From an uncultured Bacteroidales bacterium (GTDB taxonomy: Bacteria > Bacteroidota > Bacteroidia > Bacteroidales > UBA932), in NCBI GenBank assembly GCA_944323775.1, contig CALUTT010000008.1:1-46026 (forward strand): a stretch of DNA of 46,026 nt, given 5' to 3'. The notes below the pieces were generated by a model. It did not search any database. It was not told where the DNA came from and saw nothing but the letters and a program-made list of their open reading frames with translations. The position numbers and the translations under genes were made by a program. This document shows, piece after piece, positions 24,826-32,091 of the stretch. The first letter of the stretch is position 1, and each line of letters starts with the position of its first letter.

Positions 24826-26211
24826 TCAGAACAGATATCCCGTGCTGATATAGAAGGCGGCCGGTCCGTCCTGGTTGTACAGCGGGTTGCTCTTGGAGTA
24901 GAATTTGCTCACCGGCAGGCCGTATTCCAGCGCCACTATGAAGTTCTCGTTCATGATGAATCTCAGTCCTGCTCCTATCGTAATGTGCGGGGAGTCGGTC
25001 TGTGCGCCTTTGGACATGTATTCCTCATAGGACTCGCGGAACTTCTCCTCTCCTCTGAAGGACATGTCCCTGCCTCGCGTCACCATGGTGCCGTCGCTGA
25101 AGAGGTTCAGCGCGAATGCTATGTTCTGGTTCAGCAGCTGGAATCGTGTGAAGCGCCATCTGAGTTCGGCCGTGTAGGTAGCCATGTCGAGTCCGAAGAC
25201 CCTGTCACGCATCATGCCCCTGACGGTACGGTATCCTCCCATGCCGTCCCTGTCATAGAAATCGCCCATTACTGTCATGTAAGGCAGTATGTAGAACGGG
25301 GCGCTGTCGCCGAACGTGCCTTCATAGTTGATCCTGTATGCGAATGTCAGGACATCATTGTCTATCAGGGGGAGGTAGTGCCTCCATGTAAAGGAATAAC
25401 GCCAGAACGGATTGCTTGTCCCCAGCCATTTCGGAGCCGCGGTGACATGGCCTTCCGCCCATATGCCCCTTGTCGGAGCCCCTTCCTTGTCTCTGGAATC
25501 GTAGACGAGACCCAGCCTGACGCTGCTCGTGATTCCGCCTCCGGCCTCTTCGGGACTGATCAGCCCCCAGTCAATATAGTTCTCATAGAGTGTGGGCTGG
25601 GAGTCGGGGAAGATATTGTAGCTGTCCTTGCCCTTGTTGATGGCCGCCCTGTCAATGGGGCCCTGCCTGAAATAGCTGAAGTGGTATCCCGCTTCCCATT
25701 TCAGGTGGGAGCTTATCTCGCCGATGAAGTCGGACTTCGCTATGATCTGAATCCTGTCTGTCTTGTAGTAAGGGGAGAATATGTAGTTGTCCGGGTTCTG
25801 GGTGTGCTTGTTCTGCTTTCCGAGGCTTATCCTCCCGTGGTCGTAATAGGACATGTATCCGTTAAACCCGTAGAAGTCCATTGCCTTGTCCACGGTGGCG
25901 AAAACAGCCGAAGACCACCTTACTCCGGGAATCAGTGTCTTGTCGTCATAGCTGATGACGTAAAGCTGCGAGCCCTTGGTGAAGAACGATGCCTCCAGGT
26001 ACATCTTGGAATCATAGTTGGGGTAGTTCGACCCGTCTCCGTAGTTGAAGATGTTAAGCAGCGCACCGTACTGGAACCCCTTGTCCGCATCGTAGGCTAC
26101 AGCAGGCAGAGGGCCGAGATTGATTCCGGTCTTGACTATGTCTTTTTCCTGTGCCGCGGCGCATACGCACAGCATGGCCGGCAGCAGGGAGAGTGTCAGG
26201 GCTCTTCTCAT
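24826..26211 (-). CDS. Omp85/BamA-family outer-membrane barrel protein
   Basis: 461 residues with a signal peptide (about 1-20, ending CAAAQ). There are no obvious POTRA domains; most of the chain is alternating aromatic/polar beta-strands. The surface-antigen signature appears as VRLGLVYDSRDKEGAPTRGIW, then GGYRTVRGMMRDRVFG (the RGxxxxR-type L6 motif region), and the last residue is Phe after an aromatic-rich strand. Short Omp85 proteins of this type occur across Bacteroidota with no proven cargo. Its ATG overlaps the stop of the PlsC-type gene by 4 nt, so it is translationally coupled to it. Confidence 0.86.
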   Translation of the reverse strand: MRRALTLSLLPAMLCVCAAAQEKDIVKTGINLGPLPAVAYDADKGFQYGALLNIFNYGDGSNYPNYDSKMYLEASFFTKGSQLYVISYDDKTLIPGVRWSSAVFATVDKAMDFYGFNGYMSYYDHGRISLGKQNKHTQNPDNYIFSPYYKTDRIQIIAKSDFIGEISSHLKWEAGYHFSYFRQGPIDRAAINKGKDSYNIFPDSQPTLYENYIDWGLISPEEAGGGITSSVRLGLVYDSRDKEGAPTRGIWAEGHVTAAPKWLGTSNPFWRYSFTWRHYLPLIDNDVLTFAYRINYEGTFGDSAPFYILPYMTVMGDFYDRDGMGGYRTVRGMMRDRVFGLDMATYTAELRWRFTRFQLLNQNIAFALNLFSDGTMVTRGRDMSFRGEEKFRESYEEYMSKGAQTDSPHITIGAGLRFIMNENFIVALEYGLPVSKFYSKSNPLYNQDGPAAFYISTGYLF

Positions 26212-27134
26212 TTCGTGATGTCGTTAATTGTGTCCTTTGTGAAGTTCCAGAGCAGGTTGAACATCCAGTGGAACGGGATGAAAATCGGAAGGATGAGGTG
26301 GAATGCGAAATGGACGGTATGGCTCCAGGCCTTGTCCTTGAATTTCCGGAGGAGCAGCGCCGCAGGAAGCCATATCGGGAATGAAAGTATGCATGTAGCT
26401 GCGGTAAGCGGCAGCAGGATCAGCGATGCCAGAGCCCTGAGCGGGACGAGGCCAGTCTTCCTCTCGGGGACCTTCCCGATCAGAGACAGGATCCTTGCCT
26501 GCAGTTCGTCGCAGAGAGTGTGGTATATGGCGGCTTCTCCATGCACTTCGCCGCGGGGCATGTAGTCCTCCATGTTCATCGGCTTTCCTATTCTTACGTC
26601 AACGCTGCCTCCCTGGCGGAAGAAGTACTGGTAGTCAAGTCCTACAGGCACGATGTATACCGGTCCGCCGAGCCTGTCAAGAGCAAGCTTGCATACTCTG
26701 AATATCCCTTTCTTGACAGGAAGCATGCCGCGTTCCGGCCGGTGCCTGCCTTCGCTGAACAGGCAGAAAGGGACTTTGTGGGCCATGCAGTCGACTATTT
26801 CGTCGAAGGTCTCGAAGTTGCTGCTTACGGACCTGATGCCGTCACGCTCCCTTGCTATCGGCAGGATCCTCATCCAGTTCAGTATCCTTGCGATTTTCGG
26901 ATTGCGGAAGATGTCGTACCTTGCGCCGAAAGCCACCGGGCCGTGTACCGCGAGCAGCAGCATTAGAGGGTCCATAAGCGTTGAAACGTGATTCGGGGCG
27001 AACATTATGTATCCGTCATCAGGGATGTTCTCCAACCCGCTCACGCGGACTCTACGGAAAGTCGACCGCGTGCAGAAATTGACGTATAGCTTTAGCCTGT
27101 CGTAGCTTTTGTTTGGTTCCCAGACTTTAACCAT
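26208..27134 (-). CDS. PlsC-type 1-acylglycerol-3-phosphate acyltransferase
   Basis: 308 residues. The acyltransferase motif is NHVSTLMDP with His49 and Asp55 (spacing of five, as in related Bacteroidota proteins, rather than HX4D); FSEGRHRPER (126-135) is the glycerophosphate-binding motif. Two hydrophobic segments close to the C-terminus (about 237-262 and 276-300) anchor it in the inner membrane. Likely acylates lysophosphatidate or a related lipid. 4-nt overlap (ATGA) with the Omp85-type gene downstream ties a lipid enzyme to an outer-membrane protein. Confidence 0.9.
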   Translation of the reverse strand: MVKVWEPNKSYDRLKLYVNFCTRSTFRRVRVSGLENIPDDGYIMFAPNHVSTLMDPLMLLLAVHGPVAFGARYDIFRNPKIARILNWMRILPIARERDGIRSVSSNFETFDEIVDCMAHKVPFCLFSEGRHRPERGMLPVKKGIFRVCKLALDRLGGPVYIVPVGLDYQYFFRQGGSVDVRIGKPMNMEDYMPRGEVHGEAAIYHTLCDELQARILSLIGKVPERKTGLVPLRALASLILLPLTAATCILSFPIWLPAALLLRKFKDKAWSHTVHFAFHLILPIFIPFHWMFNLLWNFTKDTINDITK

Positions 27135-27146
27135 GGATGTTTGATT

Positions 27147-28118
27147 TTATTGACGCTGTCTGTCTCTGGCCAGTTGTCTTTTGTCCGAGAGATAGAACAG
27201 GTAGCTTATAGCGAGTCCGCTGACAATGTGCCATACACCCCACCATGCTGTAATCACCAGGGTCCCTCCGTGCGGGGGAAAGTTATCGAAGATGGACGTG
27301 CCGAGCAGCAGTACAAGACCAAGGCCGCTGTTCTGGATGCCTGTCTCGATGGTAAGCGTCCTTCGGTCCCTGCGGGGTACCCTGAAAGACGATCCGACAC
27401 ACCAGCCTATGGCAAGCGCGAGCAGATTGTGTATGATGACTATCAGGAAGATGTATTTGATGCACTTGAGGAAGGCGTCGATATTGCCTATGAAGGACAG
27501 TATGACCATCGCCACGAAAAACGCTATGCTGAACCACTGCATGGGCTTCTTGAGCTTTCTGGCCACTTCCGGCAGGAAATGGGATGTCGCAACACCAAGG
27601 ACAAGGGGGATGCCGAGCAGAATCACTATGGTCTTGAATACGTCCCACAGCGGGATGACCAGATGGGGGACCTCGGATGCGATGTCAGCGTACTTCAGGT
27701 AAAGGTTGCCGTAAAACCAGAAGTTGAAAGGTGTGGTGAATACCGCGAGGGCCGTGCTGATAGCGGTGAGACTGACGGAAAGTTCTATGTTTGCCCTGGA
27801 GAGCGAACTCATGAAGTTCGATATGTTGCCTCCCGGGCACGAAGCCACGAGTATCATGCCGAGAGCCATTGTCCAGCTTATTGTCTTCCCGAACGCGAGA
27901 GCGAGGAGAAATGTGAGCAGGGGGAGCAGCACCATCTGGCAGACCATTCCGAGAATCACCGACCTCGGGTTCTTGAACACTTCTATGAAAGTTCTTGGTC
28001 TGATGCCGAGTGCGACGCCGAACATGACGAAGGCAAGGACTATGTTTATCGTGTTCATGCCTCCGGCATTGAGGCTGACGTTTATGCTGTCGATGAGCTG
28101 GGCAGTCTGTGTCGTCAT
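27147..28118 (-). CDS. BASS-family (bile acid:sodium symporter-like) transporter
   Basis: 323 residues with about nine hydrophobic helices. The crossover-helix motifs are visible: SCPGGNISN (93-101) and ETGIQNSGL (258-266), which form the Na+ sites in this fold. Most bacterial members move organic anions such as pyruvate, pantoate or sulfonates rather than bile acids, so the substrate stays open. A -7 element lies 25 nt upstream of the start; the PlsC-type gene is 12 nt downstream, so the three genes may form one transcript. Confidence 0.92.
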   Translation of the reverse strand: MTTQTAQLIDSINVSLNAGGMNTINIVLAFVMFGVALGIRPRTFIEVFKNPRSVILGMVCQMVLLPLLTFLLALAFGKTISWTMALGMILVASCPGGNISNFMSSLSRANIELSVSLTAISTALAVFTTPFNFWFYGNLYLKYADIASEVPHLVIPLWDVFKTIVILLGIPLVLGVATSHFLPEVARKLKKPMQWFSIAFFVAMVILSFIGNIDAFLKCIKYIFLIVIIHNLLALAIGWCVGSSFRVPRRDRRTLTIETGIQNSGLGLVLLLGTSIFDNFPPHGGTLVITAWWGVWHIVSGLAISYLFYLSDKRQLARDRQRQ

Positions 28119-28143
28119 ATCTACTATCTCAGGATTCAGGTGG

Positions 28144-28151
28144 CAAAATTA
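28144..28151 (-). promoter_or_regulatory. -7 promoter element for the BASS transporter gene
   Basis: Minus strand TAATTTTG fits TAnnTTTG, 25 nt upstream of ATG 28118. A TTTG lies further upstream but with 24 nt spacing, longer than usual. Confidence 0.45.
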
Positions 28152-28202
28152 GTATTTTTCTGTAAATAAAATGTTACGTAATTCTCAAATCGGCCCTCAT
28201 CT

Positions 28203-28260
28203 GTCAGGCCGCAGATGCGGCCTGACGCGGCAGGAGGCAGGAGCGAAAGCTCGCTTTTTA
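28203..28260 (+). terminator. GC palindrome followed by GAAA-tetraloop hairpin and T-run
   Basis: GTCAGGCCGC (28203-28212) / GCGGCCTGAC (28217-28226) is a perfect 10-bp hairpin with a 4-nt loop. Then GAGC-GAAA-GCTC (28241-28252) is followed by GCTTTTTA, a terminator-like end for plus-strand RNA. No plus-strand gene precedes it, so it may block antisense RNA coming from the left, or belong to a transcript that I cannot see. Confidence 0.4.
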
Positions 28261-28362
28261 TGAAAATAAATTTTATTCAAAATAATTTTATTAATTCAAT
28301 ACACTGATTATCAATTTGTTATAGAATTAATTAATTTTTTTCAAAAAAAATTATGCGAAAAG

Positions 28363-28394
28363 TTTGCAAAATGAAAATATTGTTGTACCTTTGC
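28363..28394 (+). promoter_or_regulatory. Strong promoter of the candidate sRNA
   Basis: TTTG (28363-28366), 20-nt spacer, TACCTTTG (28387-28394), both matching the Bacteroidota consensus. A long A/T-tract region immediately upstream could act as an UP-like element. It faces away from the BASS gene and towards the 3' end of the GH97 gene. Confidence 0.65.
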
Positions 28395-28398
28395 AGTG

Positions 28399-28511
28399 GG
28401 TTGAGTAAGCGGTCGTTCTGATCCATCAGCCTATTGGTTATTAGTTTTAGTGTTATTAATTATGTGGTTAGTGTGAGTTGTTGCCGTGAGGTCACAACTC
28501 ATTTCTTTTTT
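28399..28511 (+). ncRNA. Candidate small RNA, about 110 nt
   Basis: Begins about 5 nt after a consensus -7 box. A 5' hairpin pairs GGTTGA (28400-28405) with TCAGCC (28427-28432), with a further GGTC/GATCC pairing inside. A U-rich, probably unpaired middle (28433-28472) follows, then the terminator hairpin 28473-28502 and a T-tract. This is the usual layout of a trans-acting sRNA. No known family (SRP RNA, 6S, tmRNA) is recognised. Its last 13 nt are antisense to the 3' end of the GH97 gene. Confidence 0.45.
28473..28511 (+). terminator. Intrinsic terminator of the candidate sRNA
   Basis: GTGAGTTGT (28473-28481) pairs with ACAACTCAT (28494-28502), 9 bp including one G-U, with a 12-nt loop. 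It is followed by TTTCTTTTTT. The T-tract is only on the plus strand, so it serves plus-strand RNA and not the GH97 mRNA. Confidence 0.6.
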
Positions 28512-30388
28512 ATCTCCATTACGAATCCTCCTCGCGGGAGCAGTCTCAGAGACACTTTCCCGTCTGCAATTTCCACGTCTCCCTCTACGAAGCCTTTCCC
28601 GGTCGGAGTGTCTGTATATGATACCGCGGAGTCTTCCTGTATATCGCCGAGTCTGTCGAGGCTGAACCCGAGTTCCCTCGGGGTGTCGGAGCCGTTTATT
28701 CCTGCAATGTGCCAGGTATCGCCTTTGAGTCTGGCCATCACCGCATATTCTCCGGGGTAGCCAGCAAGAAGGCGTGTGTCGTCCCATGCTGTCGGAAGGC
28801 TTGATAACAGTGAGCGCACATCTTCCGGCAGGGATCTGTATGTTTCCGGCCTGTCAGGCATGTGCTGGATTCCGGATTCGAAAAGAATTGTGAGTGCCAG
28901 CTCGTGGCAGTCGGTGGTGATGTGAGGATGCTGCGAGTCGCTGAAGGTTCCCGGTGTGTAGTCCATGGACCCGATGACGTTCCTGGTAAAGGGGAGAGTC
29001 GCGTTGTGGCGTGCGGCTTCGGTCGTCAGAAGGGGAGTGTTGTTGTACCATTCGGCTCCGTATACGCCCTCGACGCTGACCAGGTTGGGATAGGTTCTCT
29101 GCCATCCGCGCGGAATCGTAGCACCGTGGAAATTGACCATCAGAGAGTAGTCGGCGGCATCTTCGAGCAGGTCCAGATAGTAGTCCATGTCTTCTACCTT
29201 GTCTCCTCTGAAGAAGTCTACCTTTATTCCGCAGACGCCCATCTCCCTCAGCCATGTGAACTCCCGTGCTCTGTCTTCCGGTGTGTTCAGTCTGTAGTGA
29301 GGTGTAGGGGCTCCGTCTATCCAGTTCGTACTCGAATTGTACCATACGATTGGCTTGACCCCCTTCTGCCTGGCGTATCGGAGAGCGTCTTCCATGTCTC
29401 CTCCACCCTGCATGGTGTCCCAGCCGGCGTCGATAAGGTCATAAGGCCATCCCATTTCCGATGCCAGGTCGATGTATTCCCTGACGATGCGGTAGTCTGA
29501 AGATCCCTGGTTGTATGCCCAGTATACCCATGCGGCCACACCGGGCTTGACCCATGATGTGTCGGAGATGGTGCATTCCGGGCTCAGGTCGGTTATGAGA
29601 GTCGATTCGACGACCTGGTCGAGAGTTCCGGAAATCATGACCCTCCAGGGAGATTCCCATGAAGTCTGGCCGGATGCTGAGCAGCTGTCGGCCGTCATCA
29701 CCCTGTAGGATTCATTGTCGTCCGTGTTGTCGAGGTAGGACCCGCAGTGTCCGCGGCGTATGTCCGCCTCGCTTATCAGTACGAACACCGAATCTGCCGG
29801 TTCGAGCAGCGCCGGATAGCCCCAGACGTTTGCCGGGCGCCATTTGCCTCTTGCCGAGCCGTCTGTGGTCAGTGGGAAGAACGCTTCGTATCCGTCTTTC
29901 TCGTAAGTCTGTATCCAGCGTCTCGTACCGTCAGGGATACGGTATGAACTGTATTCAGCACATACTGTCTCTCCTTGGCGTGGATGAGGTATGGCGTATC
30001 TGAAGGCTGCGCCGTCATCGGCGATCCTGAATTGCACGAGAAGGGTGTCTCCGCAAGGATTCAGTACAGTCCAGGTCTTTTCTGCGAAGGTGTTCGAGCA
30101 GACGAGCCTCTTGCCTGTACGCATCCTGTATTCTTCGGTAAAGTTCTCCTGCGGCGAGACGGAGACTATCTGCAGGCTGTCAGTCCATTTCCGCATGTCA
30201 GTCTCCAGGCCCAGGCGGGAATCCTTGAGAAGGGGAGTCCCGTCTCTCGAGAGGTCGAAGGCGAGCACCCCGCCGTTGTCTTTAACATTGAGAAGCAGCT
30301 TTCCGTCAGGGGAGGAAAGCTCAGCCCTGTCTGCGCATGAAACCAGCGAAGACAGGGCGATGAACATAGGGATGAAACGTATCGTCAT
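28499..30388 (-). CDS. GH97 glycoside hydrolase, lipoprotein
   Basis: 629 residues with lipobox SLVSC (Cys18), so exported and lipid-anchored. The N-terminal beta-supersandwich domain (about 20-280) is followed by the (beta/alpha)8 barrel (IDAGWDTMQ near 319-327, GIKVDFFRGDK 387-397, VNFHGATIPRGWQRTYPN 418-435, EGVYGAEWYN 440-449) and a C-terminal beta domain. Asp391 in KVDFF is in the place of the nucleophile of retaining GH97 alpha-galactosidases, and Glu446, 55 residues on, is where their acid/base lies. This favours a retaining alpha-galactosidase-like enzyme over SusB-type inverting alpha-glucosidase. Its start overlaps the pyrG stop by 4 nt. Confidence 0.92.
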   Translation of the reverse strand: MTIRFIPMFIALSSLVSCADRAELSSPDGKLLLNVKDNGGVLAFDLSRDGTPLLKDSRLGLETDMRKWTDSLQIVSVSPQENFTEEYRMRTGKRLVCSNTFAEKTWTVLNPCGDTLLVQFRIADDGAAFRYAIPHPRQGETVCAEYSSYRIPDGTRRWIQTYEKDGYEAFFPLTTDGSARGKWRPANVWGYPALLEPADSVFVLISEADIRRGHCGSYLDNTDDNESYRVMTADSCSASGQTSWESPWRVMISGTLDQVVESTLITDLSPECTISDTSWVKPGVAAWVYWAYNQGSSDYRIVREYIDLASEMGWPYDLIDAGWDTMQGGGDMEDALRYARQKGVKPIVWYNSSTNWIDGAPTPHYRLNTPEDRAREFTWLREMGVCGIKVDFFRGDKVEDMDYYLDLLEDAADYSLMVNFHGATIPRGWQRTYPNLVSVEGVYGAEWYNNTPLLTTEAARHNATLPFTRNVIGSMDYTPGTFSDSQHPHITTDCHELALTILFESGIQHMPDRPETYRSLPEDVRSLLSSLPTAWDDTRLLAGYPGEYAVMARLKGDTWHIAGINGSDTPRELGFSLDRLGDIQEDSAVSYTDTPTGKGFVEGDVEIADGKVSLRLLPRGGFVMEIKKK

Positions 30389-31995
30389 TTGTTTCCGTAT
30401 TTGATTGCGGCCTTGATGAACGCCGAGAAAATCGGTTGCGGATGTTCCGGCGTACTCTTGTATTCAGGATGGAACTGGACACCGATGACGAACGGATGTC
30501 CCTGGAGTTCCATGACCTCGACAAGTCCGGTCTGAGGATTGCGTCCGGTAGCCTTGAGCCCGACTTTCTCGAATTCCTCGAGGTATTCTGAGTTGAACTC
30601 ATAGCGGTGGCGGTGACGCTCGAAAATCCTTTCCTTGCCGTATATCTTGTATATGAGGGAATCTTTCTGGAGTGCGCATTCGAATGCCCCGAGCCTCATG
30701 GTGCCGCCCTTTATCGTGGTGGATTTCTGGTCTTCCATAAGGTCGATGACAGGATGGGTCGTCTTGGCGTCGACTTCTGTGGAGGCAGCATCCTTGTATC
30801 CCAGAACGTCGCGTGCTATTTCGACGACGCACATCTGCATTCCGAGGCATATTCCGAAGAACGGGACGCCTTTCTCCCTGGCGTAGCGGATTGCCACGAC
30901 CTTGCCTTCGAGTCCGCGCTCACCGAATCCGGGCGCAACGAGGATGCCGTCCATCCCCGAAAGGAGCTCTGCGACATTGTCGTCGTGAATGGTTTCGCTC
31001 TGGATCGTGTGGACGTTGACTTTGCACTCGTTCACGGCTCCGGCATGAACGAAGGATTCCAGTATTGACTTGTAGGCGTCCTGGAGCTCGACATACTTGC
31101 CGACCAGCGCGATGTCAACCACGTGCTTGGGATTCTTGAGCCTTTCGAGGAACTTGTTCCATTCCTTGAGGTCCGGCTGGGTGAAGTTGTCTATCTGAAG
31201 GTGACGCACTACCAGTTCGTCGAGATGCTCTTCATGCATGTTCAGTGGTACCTGGTATATGCTCCAAGCGTCTATTGACTGAATGACGTGGCCCGGCTTG
31301 ACATTGCAGAAAAGGGCTACTTTCCTGCGGAGCTCGGGCGAGAGGGGATGTTCAGTCCTGCATACGATAACGTCAGGCTGGACTCCACCCTGCTGGAGCA
31401 TCTGTACGGAGTGCTGGGTCGGCTTGGTCTTGAGTTCCTTGGCCGCGCTCAGGTAGGGGACCAGAGTGAGGTGGATGCACATGCAGTCCTCTTCGGGGAG
31501 TTCCCACTGCAGCTGACGGATCGCTTCGATGAAGGGCTGGCTCTCCATGTCGCCTACGGTGCCGCCGACTTCGGTGATTATCACGTCGTATTCTCCGGTC
31601 TTGCCCAGGAGCAGCATCCTGCGCTTGATTTCGTCAGTGATATGGGGTACGATCTGTACGGTGCGGCCCAGATAGGCCCCTTCACGTTCCTTGGTGATTA
31701 CTGTGTAGTAGATTTTGCCGGTGGTGACGTTGTTGGCCTTGGATGTATGCACTCCCAGGAAGCGCTCGTAATGTCCGAGGTCGAGGTCGGTTTCGGCCCC
31801 GTCCTCCGTGACATAGCATTCACCGTGCTCGTACGGGTTGAGCGTACCCGGGTCTATGTTGATGTATGGGTCGAATTTCTGGATTGTGACTCTCAGGCCG
31901 CGAGCCTGAAGCAACTTCGCTAGTGAGGCCGCGATAATGCCCTTGCCGAGCGAGGAAGCAACTCCTCCCGTAACAAATATAAATTTTGTATTCAT
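30385..31995 (-). CDS. pyrG: CTP synthase
   Basis: Amidates UTP to CTP with ATP and glutamine. 536 residues from ATG 31995 (MNTKFIFVTGGVASSLGKGI), the classic PyrG start; the longer open frame begins upstream of the promoter. The N-terminal synthetase domain (P-loop-like GGVASSLGKG) is followed by the class-I glutaminase domain with the nucleophile cysteine in GICLGMQM and the catalytic His-Glu in VQFHPEYK. Its stop overlaps the GH97 start (ATGA), so the two genes are cotranscribed. The promoter leaves almost no leader. Confidence 0.97.
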   Translation of the reverse strand: MNTKFIFVTGGVASSLGKGIIAASLAKLLQARGLRVTIQKFDPYINIDPGTLNPYEHGECYVTEDGAETDLDLGHYERFLGVHTSKANNVTTGKIYYTVITKEREGAYLGRTVQIVPHITDEIKRRMLLLGKTGEYDVIITEVGGTVGDMESQPFIEAIRQLQWELPEEDCMCIHLTLVPYLSAAKELKTKPTQHSVQMLQQGGVQPDVIVCRTEHPLSPELRRKVALFCNVKPGHVIQSIDAWSIYQVPLNMHEEHLDELVVRHLQIDNFTQPDLKEWNKFLERLKNPKHVVDIALVGKYVELQDAYKSILESFVHAGAVNECKVNVHTIQSETIHDDNVAELLSGMDGILVAPGFGERGLEGKVVAIRYAREKGVPFFGICLGMQMCVVEIARDVLGYKDAASTEVDAKTTHPVIDLMEDQKSTTIKGGTMRLGAFECALQKDSLIYKIYGKERIFERHRHRYEFNSEYLEEFEKVGLKATGRNPQTGLVEVMELQGHPFVIGVQFHPEYKSTPEHPQPIFSAFIKAAIKYGNK

Positions 31996-32003
31996 ACGGG
32001 CCA

Positions 32004-32035
32004 CAAAGATAATCAAAAGGCCATTGCCGAACAAA
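32004..32035 (-). promoter_or_regulatory. Promoter of pyrG-GH97
   Basis: Minus strand TTTG (complement of 32032-32035), 20-nt spacer, TATCTTTG (complement of 32004-32011). The -7 box ends only 8 nt before the pyrG ATG, so the mRNA has a very short leader or none. Confidence 0.68.
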
Positions 32036-32039
32036 TTTT

Positions 32040-32069
32040 TTTGGAAGTCGGAAAACCGTTCTAAATTTG
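32040..32069 (+). promoter_or_regulatory. Promoter of the glutaminyl cyclotransferase gene
   Basis: TTTG (32040-32043), 18-nt spacer, TAAATTTG (32062-32069). The start codon is 22 nt downstream of the -7 box. The -33 box lies 4 nt from the -33 box of the divergent pyrG promoter, so the two sites abut back to back. Confidence 0.65.
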
Positions 32070-32091
32070 CAGGTGAAACAGATTATATAAG

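Larger units (their letters stand above)
28119..28498. other. 380-nt intergenic region, AT-rich core with candidate sRNA
   Basis: No protein gene is supported here. From left to right it holds the BASS-gene promoter (28144-28151), a GC-rich palindrome and small terminator-like hairpin (28203-28260), a very AT-rich stretch of about 120 nt (28257-28380) with an A/T inverted repeat at 28332-28352, and a strong plus-strand promoter (28363-28394) that points into a short structured sequence ending in a hairpin and T-tract. The AT content is far above that of the flanking genes. Confidence 0.7.

Noticed and set aside
24985-26565. 526-codon plus-strand open frame
   Set aside because: Runs antisense through the Omp85-type and PlsC-type genes, both of which have clear family motifs. 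It shows no recognisable domain; long antisense frames are common at this GC content.
27141-28169. 342-codon plus-strand open frame
   Set aside because: Antisense to the whole BASS transporter gene; no signal or family features.
28399-28511. SRP RNA, 6S RNA or tmRNA
   Set aside because: The length would suit SRP RNA, but the conserved GGAA-type tetraloop and asymmetric loop sequence are absent; no 6S or tmRNA features were found.
28434-28760. 108-codon plus-strand frame after the sRNA promoter
   Set aside because: It passes through the terminator hairpin and continues antisense to the GH97 gene. The upstream part has no ribosome-binding context, so a non-coding RNA is the simpler reading.
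31996-32034. Upstream start for pyrG
   Set aside because: Would precede the promoter and replace the conserved MNTKFIFVTGG start.
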